Shown here in pieces: positions 20,953 to 31,655 of a DNA stretch of 64,000 nucleotides. The stretch is from contig NC_134400.1 of the NCBI RefSeq assembly GCF_050003625.1, positions 62,930,241 through 62,994,240 on the forward strand, written 5' to 3'. The notes under the pieces are model-generated. The model was not told where the DNA came from. It saw only the letters and a list, made by a program, of their open reading frames with translations, and did no database searches. Position 1 is the first letter of the stretch, and every line of letters starts with the position of its first letter. Made by a program: the position numbers and the translations under genes. This stretch comes from Haematobia irritans. Taxonomy: Eukaryota > Arthropoda > Insecta > Diptera > Muscidae.

Positions 20953-21064
20953 ATTCTTAGGTAAGAATTTTAAAGAATTGTAAAAAATAAAACCAAGTTC
21001 CAATAGCAGATTCGGTGATGCTGCTTTAAAATTCTACAGCGAAAATATTATTTATTTAATTTTA

Positions 21065-21288
21065 TGTGAAATTCAGATTAAAAGATAATTCACCTTAGTT
21101 TTTAGAGTTGCGTAACACAGAAATTCAGTTGTGCAAATGATTATGAGTGTGAAAGTGAGAATGCTTAAACCTAGGATAACAAATTTAGTACTTAAATGCT
21201 TGCGATACATCTATGCTTGAGAAAAGCGATAATCGATAATTTCATTAATTTAATCATCAATTCATCAGATATTTTACAGTCGGTAACA
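21065..21288 (-). repeat. BEL1 5' LTR
   Basis: 224 bp, starting (minus strand) TGTTACCGACTGTAAAATAT. Flanking AATAGGTAAGTG to the right belongs to the AA-flanked element family (compare 30390-30410). Confidence 0.85.
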
Positions 21289-21307
21289 AATAGGTAAGTG
21301 AAAATAA

Positions 21308-23997
21308 AACAAGTATATACGGCCGTAAGTTCGGCCAGGCCGAAGCTTATGTACCCTCCATCATGGATTGCGTAGAAACTTCTTCTAAACACTGTCATCC
21401 AGAATCGAATTACTTAAGTTGCGGTAACGCTTGCCGATGGCAAGGTATCTTAAAACCTCCTAACGCCATCTTCTAAATTGTATGTAAGTCCATACGTGGT
21501 ATATAAATATTAAATCAAAAAAGATCGATCCAATACGTATATAATTCAGTTTGACAAAGTAGACATACAATTTTGACAAAATTTTCTACAGAAATAAAAT
21601 TTTAACAAAATTTTCTATAGAAATAAAATTTTCACAAAATTTTCTATAGAAATAAAAATTTTGACAAAATTTGCTATAGAAAGAAAATTTTGACAAAAAT
21701 TTCTACGGAAATAAAATTTTAAAAAAATTTTCTATAGAAATAAACTTTTGACAAAATTTTCTATAGAAATAAAATCTTGGTAGATTATTTTTTGGCTCGA
21801 GTGGCAACCATGATTATGAACCGAATAAAATTTGAACGAAATTTTCTATAGAAATAAAATTTTGACAAAATTTTCTATAGAAATAAAATTTTGACAATGA
21901 TGAAAATTTTATTATGATCCGAATAAAAATTTAACAAAATTTTATCTAGAAATAAAATTTTGACAAAATTTTCTATAGAAATAAAATTTTGGTAGATTAT
22001 TTTTGGCTCTAGTGGCAACCATGATTATGAACCGATGTGGACCAATTTTTGTGTGATTGGACCAATTTTGGTATGGTTGCTAGAGACCATATACTAACAC
22101 CACGTTCCTAATTTGAACCGGATCGGATGAATTTTGCTCCTCCAAGAGGCTCCGGAGGTCAAATCTGGAGAACGTTTTATATGGGGGCTATATATAATTA
22201 TGGACCGATATGGACCAATTCTGGCACGGTTGTTAAAGATCATATACTAACACCATGTTCCAAATTACAACCGGATTGGATGAAATTTGCTTCTCTTGGA
22301 GACTTCGCAAGCCAAATCTGGGGATCCGTTTATATGGGGGCTATACATAATTATGAACCGATGTGGACCAATTTTTGCATGGTTGTTAGAGACCATATAC
22401 CAATATCATGTACCAAATTTCAGGCGGATCGGATGAAATTTGCTTCTCTTTGAGGCTTCGCAAGCCAAATCTGGAGATCGGTTTATATGGGGTCTATATA
22501 TAATTATGGACCGATGTGGACCAATATTTGCATGGTTGCTAGATACCATATACCAACATCATGTACCAAATTTCAGCCGGATCGGATGAAATTTGCTTCT
22601 CTTTGAGGCTCCTCAAGCCAAATCTGGGGATCGGTTTATATGGGGGCTATATATAATTATGGACCGATGTGGACCAATTTTTGCATGGTTGTTAGAGACC
22701 ATATACCAACATCATGTACCAAATTTCAGCCGGATCGGATGAAATTTTCTTCTCTTTGAGGCTCCGCAAGCCAAATCTGGGGATCGGTTTATATGGGGGC
22801 TATATATAATTATGGACCGATGTGAACCAATTTTTGCACGGTTGTTAGAGGCCATATACCAACACCATGTACCAAATTTCAGCCGGATCGGATGAAATTT
22901 GCTTCTCTTTGAAGATTCGCAAGCCAAATCTGGAGATCGGTTTATATGGGAGCTATATATAATTATGGACCGATGTGGACCAATTTTTGTATGGTTGTTA
23001 GAGACCATACACCAACATCATGTACCAAATTTCAGCCGGATCGGATGAAATTTGCTTCTCTTTGAGGCTCCGCAAACCAAATCTGGGGATCGGTTTATAT
23101 GGGGGCTATATATAATTATGGACCGATGTGGACCAATTTTTGCATGATTGTTGGAGACCATATACCAACACCATGTACCAAATTTCAGCCGGATCGAATG
23201 AAATATGCTTCTCTTAGAGGCTCCACAAGCCAAATCTGGGGATCGGCTTATATGGGGGCTATATATAATTATGGACCGATATGGACCAATTTTTGCATGG
23301 TTGTTAGAGACCATATACCAACATCATGTACCAAATTACAGCCGGATCGGATGAAATTTTCTTCTCTTTGAGGCTCCGCAAGCCAAATCTGGGGATCGGT
23401 TTATATGGGGGCTATATATAATTTTGGACCGATGTGAACCAATTTTTGCACGGTTGTTAGAGGCCATATACCAACACCATGTACCAAATTTCAGCCGGAT
23501 CGGATGAAATTTGCTTCTCTTTTAGGCTCCGCAAGCCAAATCTGGGGATCGGTTTATATGGGGGCTGTATATAATTATGGACCGATGTGGACCAATTTTT
23601 GCATGGTTGTTAGAGACCATATACCAACACCATATACCAAATTTCAGCCGGATCGGATGAAATATGCTTCTGTTAGAAGCTCCACAAGCCAAATCTGAGG
23701 GTCCCTTTATATGGGGGCTATACGTAAAAGTGGACCGATATGGCCCATTTTCAATACCATCCGACCTACATCGATAACAACTACTTGTGCCAAGTTTCAA
23801 GTCGATAGCTTGTTTCATTCGAAAGTTAGCGTGATTTCAACAGACGGACGGACGGACGGACGGACATGCTTAGATCGACTCAGAATTTCACCACGACCCA
23901 GAATATATATACTTTATGGGGTCTTAGAGCAATATTTCGATGTGTTACAAACGGAATGACAAAGTTAATATACCCCCATCCAATGATGGAGGGTATA
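21308..23997 (-). mobile_element. DINE-1/INE-1-like element D3, reverse
   Basis: The complement opens TATACCCTCCATCATTGG at 23997 with a GTCCGTCCGTCCGTCCGTC run at 23847-23866. It then has many 153-bp units (about 22010-23720) and the 29-bp minisatellite (21540-22010), and ends with TCGGCCTGGCCGA...TATACTTGTTTT at 21308. Units at about 22741 and 23353 share private variants 612 bp apart, i.e. four-unit higher-order repetition. Open frames inside are repeat artefacts. Confidence 0.78.
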
Positions 23998-24159
23998 AAA
24001 ATGAAATAAAAGTTTAAGGAAGTCACTAAATGTATATGTCTTTGCAGAAAATTAAAATTATGGATTCTACCTTCTTGAAAACATTAAAAAGCTGAGCGAT
24101 GAAAAAAGTCGGACAATTGACTGGAACTGCTTCAAATAGTTTATAATAATTGGTAAATC

Positions 24160-25416
24160 CATAAGCGTAGGAAGGCCTCTGGGGCGGGGGCTTAGACCCC
24201 CCCAGAAAAAATTTAGCCCCCTCCAGAATTTGAAAACCTATTTACCATTTTACATTTTTCTAAAAATTAAACAAGTATATACAACCGCACAAAGTTCCGC
24301 TAAAGACTTTCATGACAATCGAATTACCTGGGTTGTGGTAGCAGTTGCCGATGGCAATGTTTGAAGTCTGATATTTATGGTTTAGTTGAATAACTAACAG
24401 CCTGTTTCTGTATGTCGAACGAGTTCAATCGATCAACTGAAATGCATAGAAACAGCTGTTTTTTGGTTATAAATTCAGCTGTTTGTTTCCAGTTTAGTCG
24501 ATCCACAGAGCTCATTCGACATACAGAAACAGGCTGTAAAGCTCCTTTATTATATTTTTTAGTCTGGTTTAGTCATCTTAATTAAAAAATAGTAATTGGT
24601 ATTAAAACTATTCTTTCATAAATTAATATCTTAATAATGCTGCAAAAAAGCGTCGCCAAAAAAGAAGTGAAAATGTTCTTTTTGGGTCCGGAAGTGGTGC
24701 AAAAGTGGAGGAGAAGAGATGAATGTAATAGGAACTCGTCATAGAACGAATGTCCACCGTTTCAACAGCCGTTGCAATAAATTTGCATCACTTCTTACGG
24801 TGTGATCCATATCGTTGTGTGATATTTTCCCAAATAAATAATTTTTATTTATTCGTTTTTTATTTGATTTTTGGTCGACCTTTTGTTAGAATTATATAAA
24901 TATTTATAAAGACCTCGAGCTTCAAGAAACATTAATTTATAATAATTTTTATGATTTTTAATGCATTCTAACGCTTGTTTGAATATTTTCAAAAATTATC
25001 GATTTTTCTATAATGGATTTAGAATTTTTGTGGCAAAATTTGAATAATTTTTACCATTTTATTTATTCTTACTCTTTTTTCAAGCTATTTGAAAAAAGGA
25101 AACAAAAATTACACATTAAAATATGAAAAAACTGAAGTAAAAAACTTCCTGTGTAGTTAATATAATTAACTTCTTTGTGAGGACATTTCTGGAAGTGCTT
25201 TTAAAGTTGTGCCTTTAAAATAAATCCCAATTTTTTGCAGGGAAAAGTGTGGAACTACTTTTAGTTGCTTTTTATTATTATTATTATTTTGATGTCTATT
25301 TTTGTATTCTTTTTTATGAAATAAAGCAATAATTGAACCTATAAGTTCAGTCTGTAAATTTTTAGCTAGGGGGGGGCTAAAGCCCCCCCTAGGAAAATTG
25401 TCTAACTACGCTAATG
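24160..25416. mobile_element. hAT-like non-autonomous element with G/C-run ends
   Basis: Ends are CATAAGCGTAGG and (complement) CATTAGCGTAGTTAGAC, each followed by G-rich and C-rich runs. The 8-bp TSD is GGTAAATC/GGTAAGTC with one mismatch (24152-24159, 25417-25424). The complete relative at 30571 reads GGTACGTC once, an empty site. No transposase is seen. An internal Harbinger-like MITE is present. Confidence 0.75.
24398..24536. mobile_element. Harbinger-like MITE, 139 bp
   Basis: Near-perfect inverted ends CAGCCTGTTTCTGTATGTCG and CGACATACAGAAACAGGCTG of about 26 bp, with a 3-bp TSD TAA on both sides (24395-24397, 24537-24539). PIF/Harbinger elements duplicate TWA. It is nested in the hAT-like element. 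Confidence 0.75.
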
Positions 25417-26340
25417 GGTAAGTCTATATGACAAATTAAATCAAAACTTTAGACAAGTCACTAAATTTAAATCTCTTTGCAGAAAACTAAAATCTTTGGA
25501 TGCTACATTCTTGCAAACATTAACAAGCTGACCAATGAAAAATGAGTGGCTTATCGACAAGAAAAAGCTTCCAGAAACATTTCAAAGTGCAACCAATTAA
25601 AATTGTTAAAAACAACAAATTGTTAAAATCAACCACTTCTGGATGAAAATGTTCATCACATCGTCAGTTTAATTTATATCCTATTATCAGTTTAAAATGG
25701 ATATTTTGTGAATTCCTTCTGCTGGAAATCTATTCTAACACGCGGTCCAGTACGTTCCTAATTTCAAATTGCCCGCATGTTAATAAATTTTAATGCTGTT
25801 TTATGACACCAAAAGGAAGGAAATCGAATTATCAATGCAAAAGTGTTTACTAATAATGTTTAAGATATTTAAAGTTTTGTTGTTTGTTTTTTTTTTGTTC
25901 TTATTTGTTGATATGTTTAATAAGATTATTATTTATTGTAGTGTATTATGTAGTGTAGTGTATTATTATATATTTTATTTTGATGAAAATGAATAAATTA
26001 TACAAAATTCATAGAATTTTGGCTTTAACTTTCAATTTGAAGTGGGGATATCATTCATACAAATTTAGGTTGAAAAGTATTTGCAACGATGTTAATTTTG
26101 AATTTGACTCGCATCGAAAATTGTTTGACAAATTATTGAGTAGCGATGCATTTCATTTGAGGATAACACTTGAGATATTATTGTAATGTGTTGAATTTCA
26201 CTGTTGAGGGTAATGTCTGTTTTTTGTTGAGAACGCGATTTTCTCAACAATTTCTCAACTTGAATATTACCCTAATCCTTTGAAAACATGTTTGAAAAAT
26301 TGTTGAAATTTAGCATTTTTCAAACGTTTGTGTTTATTGG

Positions 26341-26395
26341 GAACGTCTAAAGATCAGCTATTCAAGATGTGTACAGAATTGTTTTCTTTTGAATG
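26341..26395 (+). pseudogene. Ty1/copia gag fragment, left part
   Basis: Reads KDQLFKMCTELFSFE in frame up to the left end of the composite element at 26396, and continues in the same frame as WKHEDDVSTHVFK from 29088. This is copia-type Gag by pattern. Its upstream part is lost at the AA-flanked element. Confidence 0.6.
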
Positions 26396-26702
26396 CACCC
26401 TCAAAAAAAATCACTTCTTTAACATATGTTCCAAACATATTTTGCAGGAAGCACATATATTATTGGATACTGCCGAAACATTATTATGTTTATTTTATGT
26501 GAACATATTATATGTTTGGAAGCATTTTACGCCCAAAAATATTATATGCTTGGAAGAATTTTTCCCAAAGACGATTGTGCTCATTCCCTAACATACTCGT
26601 AATTTTCACGTCCACGAAATATATTTGTTCTTGGCACTTTTTTCTGTAATACAAATAATGTTGAAGAAATTATTCACTTTTATAATTTTTTTAAAGTTTA
26701 CC

Positions 26703-26785
26703 TTTCGCCTGCACGGAGAATCGAACCGAGGACCATACAGTTTGTAAGCCAACACACTATCCACTAGGCTACGTAGCTGTTATGG
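26703..26785 (-). ncRNA. tRNA-like Pol III module, minus strand (copy A)
   Basis: The complement has TAGCCTAGTGGATAG (A box-like), GGCTTACAAAC as an anticodon-loop-like stretch and GGTTCGATTCTCC (B box). The acceptor arm does not pair, so it is a tRNA-derived promoter rather than a tRNA gene. Confidence 0.55.
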
Positions 26786-26811
26786 TCACCAGCAGATACT
26801 TATCGTTATAA

Positions 26812-27340
26812 CCCTTTCCGACCGTGTACGCACAATTGTACAGGTAAGTTTAAGTCTCTATAATTTCTTTAATATATGACGTACTGCGATAAGAGCGGCA
26901 AAAAAATAATTGTGTATGCTCTCTCTTTGTCTAAAAATGTGAAGAACCGTTATAAATATTTGTTTTTCATATTAATTTTATAGTTTCAGCAGTGCACTTT
27001 GCGCATTTGTAAAAATGAGTGGAAGAGGTAAGTTTGCAAATAAATTAAAATTATTTAAATTGTGGAATATTTCATCAAACAAGTGTTTTCAATAAGAAAA
27101 CATATTAAATATTGTATGCAAACAGTAACTTCGTGATTATTTTGTGTTTTTTGATATTTTTGCGTCCGGCCTTTTACCGGAATTTAACGGACTGCAACAA
27201 TTGAGCGTATCCTGAAAAAACAGGATACAGGATCAAACTGAACAAACTTAATAATTTAAAATGTTCTATGTACACATAAATAACAGAATTCAAAAATTTA
27301 GGAAAATCTATCACGTGGATCGGTTATAGGTCGGAAAGGG
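26812..27340. mobile_element. piggyBac-like MITE, 529 bp
   Basis: Inverted ends CCCTTTCCGACC / GGTCGGAAAGGG with a 4-bp TSD ATAA (26808-26811, 27341-27344). Copy C at 56358 shows the site without it. CCC-starting ends with a 4-bp A/T target recall piggyBac, whose normal target is TTAA. A short M-S-G-R-G start before a GTAAGT donor lies at 27014-27032. Confidence 0.7.
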
Positions 27341-27424
27341 ATAAGTTACATTTATATCGCATAGTTTGCAGAGCCCACGAGCCCGTGCAAACCTAACATT
27401 ATTTAACAGAAACATATATTTGTT

Positions 27425-27502
27425 TGCCACGTGGAGCAGTGGTTAGCATGTCTGCCTTACATGCAAAGGGTCGTGGGTTCAATCCCTGCTCCGACCGATC
27501 AC
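27425..27502 (+). ncRNA. tRNA-like Pol III module, plus strand (copy A)
   Basis: GTGGAGCAGTGGTTAGCATG (A box), CCTTACATG (a TAC-like anticodon loop) and GGGTTCAATCCC (B box with T stem) are in tRNA order and spacing. The acceptor stem fails to pair. It is tRNA-derived. Confidence 0.55.
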
Positions 27503-28530
27503 TTTTTTTTTTTTTAATTTACACATTTATATTTATACTATATTAAATTTTTATAATGAAACTTCGAAATGTGGGTTATTAAAGATTTATAGTCAGTAAC
27601 AGTGCTTGATATAAACGAAATTGATTGATTTTTGGATAAAATATTATTTTTTTATTGCAAAAATAAAAATTTTGTAACAAAAAACTGTTTGTGGTACAAA
27701 ACTTTAAAATTTGGAAGGAATTCAAAAACTCTACCAAAAGAAGAACGTGGAGTTGAGTATAAACATACATCAATAATTTTATAATATAAACATAAATTTA
27801 TTTAGGCGTGAACAGTTTTTTACTAGCATTTAATACCATCGCTTTAAAATGCCTTTTATTTTTCTTTAATAATTCATTTTAAAGAAAATAAACTTTTTAA
27901 ATTGTTTTAGCTGCAAAACTCGAACTTAATGCCCGCTTTTATATTTGAAGGTGTCCGTCAACTCTTCGTGGACTACTTATTAATAAAGAGGAACTAAACT
28001 TTGTTTTTATACATTTTACTGTGTAATTTTTCACTATTTCCTCCTTATTTCATTTTACTGTCCCAACTCTAAAAAGGGTATAGTGCCCTTTCGTTATTTT
28101 TTTGAAGACCCCTGATTTATTTTAACGAACCAAAAAAAAAATTGTGCCCATAATGCCAAAATGATAAACAAAACACATGTCCACACATACATAAAATGCT
28201 GCTCTCAAGGCGAAAACATATGCTGTTTGTTTTTCAAATGTCTATTCTCTTGGTTCCGAATGTCCATTCTCTTTATTCAAATTAAATAATATTTAGACTT
28301 AAGCATATCAAATTTTTGGCCTTATCATAAAACAGTTTTCCGAATCAACATACAAGCGGTTTCACAGAAATTGTTCTCTTTTGATTCTTTCGCTGTGTTA
28401 TGTTGATATCTTTTGTCAACTCTCCCGGTTTCCATCTCTATTTTTTTCTCTATACTCTCTCTTTCGCTTTGAATAAAATATCACAACATATGTATGTTTA
28501 GTCGAAATTTGTAAATTTATATATGTTTGC

Positions 28531-28881
28531 CATAGACCAAGGAAGGTATAGACAACGAAAGTGAATTCACAGCGCTGTAGTTTGTCTGCACACCGTAGAT
28601 GGCTCTTTTTCGTCTGCAATTGAGTGATTTTTAAATTTGGCTTTAATTTGTTTTCTTTCGATTGTTATTTTGATGAAACACCAAATATTGGAAAAACATG
28701 TAAAATTATATACATCCACACCTTTTTTGTAATGCAAATTGACTGATTTGTACGATAATTCTCGTTTTCCAAAAAGAAATTGAGTCACTTGACTGCGCAA
28801 TTGAGTGGAATGACTGCGCACTGCAAATAAACAGCACCATGGTGAATTATCAAGGTATGTCTCTATTTTAATTGGTCTATG
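28531..28881. mobile_element. MITE with CATAGACCAA ends, 7-bp TSD (copy 1)
   Basis: Ends CATAGACCAAGGAAGGTATA and (complement) CATAGACCAATTAAAATAGA. The TSD is TGTTTGC (28524-28530, 28882-28888). P-superfamily elements make 7-8-bp duplications and begin with CA; that assignment is tentative. There is no transposase. Confidence 0.75.
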
Positions 28882-29087
28882 TGTTTGCATTCACACATAT
28901 GATTTTTATGAAACATTCATCCCCCAAACATAATATATTCTAACATATTAACATAGGTGTCCCAAACATTTAGTGTTAGTTTAGGAACACTACATGCTTG
29001 CACTTAAATATATTGTGTTTTAAAATTGTGCCCGAAACACATTTTGTTTATATCGGAATATATGAAAAACATATTTTTCTAAGAGTG

Positions 29088-29518
29088 TGGCATAGACCAA
29101 GGAAGGTATAGACAACGAAAGTGAATTCACAGCGCTGTAGTTTGTCTGCACACCGTAGATGCAAATTGACTGATTTGTACGATAATTCTCGTTTTCCAAA
29201 AAGAAATTGTAATGCAAATTGACTGATTTGTACGATAATTCTCGTTTTCCAAAAAGAAATTGAGTCACTTGACTGCGCAATTGAGTGGAATGACTGCGCA
29301 CTGCAAATAAACAGCACCATGGTGAATTATCAAGGTATGTCTCTATTTTAATTGGTCTATGAGTGTGGAAACATGAAGATGATGTCTCTACACATGTATT
29401 CAAGTAAAAGACCTTGTGGAATGAAATCAATAACGGATTGCTGAAAAAAGGACAACAGAAATTGCCTGAACTGCTCATAATGTGTAAACTAATTTATAGA
29501 ACAATGTGGAAGTCTATA
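29088..29518 (+). pseudogene. Ty1/copia gag fragment, right part (MITE-interrupted)
   Basis: Continues the Gag frame across the composite element A: WKHEDDVSTHVFK, stop TAA, then KTLWNEINNGLLKKGQQK and LPELLIMCK, a recognisable copia Gag block. The MITE 29091-29361 sits within it, and composite copy B ends it at 29518. Confidence 0.6.
29091..29361. mobile_element. MITE with CATAGACCAA ends, 7-bp TSD (copy 2)
   Basis: Same ends as 28531-28881. The TSD is AGTGTGG (29084-29090, 29362-29368). Compared with copy 1 it lacks about 125 bp in the middle and has a local duplication of a TTGACTGATTTGTACGATAA block. Confidence 0.78.
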
Positions 29519-29954
29519 CACTCTCAAAAAAAATCGCTTCTGTAACATATACTCCCAAACATTTTGCATCAAGCGTATGAATTTTTGGGTATTGCCCAAA
29601 CATTTATATATTTCATTTCTTCCAATATATAATATGTTTGGAAGCATATTGGTCTAAATAATACAATAACAAATGTATTTTTCCATCAAAATTCAATAAT
29701 GTTGTTTTCCAAAAAACTATATGTTATTATGTGAACATTTATATGTTTGGAAACATTTTGAACCGAATAATATTATATGCTTAGAAGAATTTTCTCCCAA
29801 AGAAGATTGTGCTCAAAAATATTTTTCTGCCTAATTGTATATTCCCTCACATTTTTCTCACTTCCACGAGTTTTTTTTAGTTCTTATCACCTTTTTCTGT
29901 AATACAAACATTGTAGAAGAAATTATTCAATTTTATAATTTTTTAAATTTTACA

Positions 29955-30042
29955 TTTTACATTTTGCCGGACGGGGATTCGAACAGCGGACCACACATTT
30001 TGTAAGCCAGCACACTATCCACTGGGCTACGTAGCTGTTATG
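29955..30042 (-). ncRNA. tRNA-like Pol III module, minus strand (copy B)
   Basis: The complement shows TAGCCCAGTGGATAG, GCTTACAAA and a B box degraded to GTTCGAATCCC, in the same order as the other minus-strand modules. Confidence 0.5.
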
Positions 30043-30069
30043 GTCATCAAGAGATAATTATCATTATAA

Positions 30070-31505
30070 CCCAATAAACACAGGATGAGCGTTTTTCAAA
30101 TGCAACAACTTTTCAGTTTGAGGGTAAATATAATTTTCAACATAAATTCAACATGACTTGAAATAGCTCATCTTCAATACATCTTCAAATTGTTTGCGAA
30201 TTACTTCCAATTTGCCAAAATGTTGACGAAATCTTTGAAAAGGTGTTGAAGATAATATGAGAAAACTTTGACAAAACACTACCCTAAAATGCAACGAAAA
30301 AACCATGTGGTTTTCAATACTTATTTGTGCAACGAAGTTCGTGGTCAATTGCAAGAAATAAAAAAAATGGAAAATTTTAGACAAATAGTTTATAAAAATA
30401 GGTAAGTGAAAATAAAAAATGAAATAAAACTTTAAGGAAGCCACTAAATATATATCTCTTTGCAGAAAACTAAAATTATGGATTCTACGTTCTTGAAAAC
30501 ATTAAAATGCTGACCGATGAAAAAATGGTGGACAATTAACTTGAACTGCTTCCAATAATTTATAATAATTGGTACGTCAATATGAAAAATTAAATCAACA
30601 CTTTAGAGAAGTCACTAAATTTAAATCTCTTTGCAGAAAACTAAAATCTTTGGATGCTACATTCTTGCAAACATTAAGAAGCTGACCAATGAAAAATGAG
30701 TGGCTTATCGACAAGAAAAAGTTTCCAGAAGCATTACAAACAAGTGCAACCAATTAGAATTGTTAAAAACAACAAATTGTTGAAATCAACAACTTCTGGA
30801 TGAAAATGTGCATCACATCGTCAGTTTAATTCATATGCTATTATCAGTTTAAAATGGATATTTTGTGAATTCCTTCTGCTGGAAATCAATTCTAACACGC
30901 GGTCCAGTACGTTCCTAATTTCGAATTGCCCGCATGTTAATAAATTTTAATGCGGTTTTATGACACCAACAGGAAGGAAATCGAATTATCAATGCAAAAG
31001 TCTTTACTAATAATGTTTAAGATATTTAAAGTTTTGTTGTTTTTTTTTTGTTCTTATTTGTTGATATGTTTAATAAGATTATTATTTATCAATTGGTATT
31101 GTAGTATATTATGTAGTGTAGTGTATTATTATATATTTTATTTGGATGAAAATGAATAAATTAACAAAATTCATACAATTTTGGCTTTGACTTTCAATTT
31201 GAAGTGGGGATATCATTCATACAAATTTAGGTTGAAAAGTATTTGCAACGATGTTAATTTTGAATTTGACTCGCATCGAAAATTGTTTGACAAGTTATTG
31301 AGTAGCGATGCATTTCAATTTGAGGATAACACTTGAGATATTATTGCTAATGTGTTGAATTTCACTGTTGAGGGTAATGTCTGTTTTTTGTTGAGAACGC
31401 GATTTTCTCAACAATTTCTCAACTTGAATATTACCCTAATCCTTTGAAAAAATGTTTGAAAAATTGTTGAAATTTAGCATTTTTCAAACGTTTGTGTTTA
31501 TTGGG
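30070..31505. mobile_element. AA-flanked element with CCCAATAAACACA ends, 1436 bp
   Basis: Perfect 13-bp inverted ends CCCAATAAACACA / TGTGTTTATTGGG, flanked by AA on both sides. The ancestral site (compare 56358, ATAAGT) implies a 2-bp duplication. It includes two tandem, diverged modules (30393-30570 and 30571-30760), each with a TTTGCAG-AAAACTAAAAT acceptor-like junction. Its terminal part (31345-31505) recurs at 26195-26340. No transposase; superfamily unknown to me. Confidence 0.7.
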
Positions 31506-31576
31506 AAGTTATATTTATATAGCATAGCTTGCGGCGCCCATGAGCCGATGCAAACATAACATTGTTAAACATACAT

Positions 31577-31655
31577 TTGTTGGCGACGTGGAGCAGTGGT
31601 TGGTACGTCCGCCTTGCATGCCAAGGGTCCTGGGTTCGATCCCTGCTTCGACCGA
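31577..31655 (+). ncRNA. tRNA-like Pol III module, plus strand (copy B)
   Basis: GTGGAGCAGTGGTTGGTACG (A box), CTTGCATG loop and GGGTTCGATCCC (B box), near-identical to 56450-56527. The acceptor arm does not pair. Confidence 0.55.

Larger units (their letters stand above)
15265..21288 (-). mobile_element. BEL/Pao LTR retrotransposon BEL1
   Basis: Two direct LTRs (15265-15480, 21065-21288) bracket a minus-strand Gag, protease, reverse transcriptase, RNase H and integrase order typical of BEL/Pao. LTRs start TGTTACCGACTG and end near TTCACA on the element's strand, and differ by an 8-bp indel as far as I can see. The inner 8 bases TAATTTTA next to each left boundary are shared, so the 3' boundary is uncertain by that much. 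No TSD is found, suggesting a rearranged flank. The coding region has at least two frameshifts, two stops and a gag deletion. Confidence 0.9.
21289..26340 (+). mobile_element. interrupted partial copy of the AA-flanked CCCAATAAACACA element
   Basis: Pieces 21289-21307, 23998-24159 and 25425-26340 line up in order with 30393-31505 of the complete copy, ending TGTGTTTATTGGG at 26328-26340 and followed by AA. It is interrupted by a DINE-like element (21308-23997) and a hAT-like element (24160-25416). Its 5' part is lost at the BEL1 edge. The open frame at 25793 also occurs at 30950 but shows no domain. Confidence 0.75.
26396..29087. mobile_element. composite tRNA-module element, copy A
   Basis: Left end CACCCTCAAAAAAAATC, right end (complement) CACTCTTAGAAAAAT, flanked by TG on both sides. 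Subterminal CCAAACATAT words are repeated on both strands. Its core has two tRNA-like promoter modules facing outward (26703-26785 minus, 27425-27502 plus). It carries a 529-bp insertion (26812-27340) and a P-like MITE (28531-28881). The sequence at 28070-28100 lacks the TA MITE found in copies B and C. No ORF is recognised. Confidence 0.7.

Noticed and set aside
22127..23959. Several 60-110-codon frames on both strands
   Set aside because: Repeat-driven frames in D3.
25793..26186. Hydrophobic 67-codon frame repeated at 30950
   Set aside because: Part of the AA-flanked element in both places; differs by frame-altering indels between copies and has no domain.
28567..29478. Overlapping minus-strand frames sharing a peptide
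   Set aside because: They are shadows of the duplicated CATAGACCAA MITE; no start conservation or domain.
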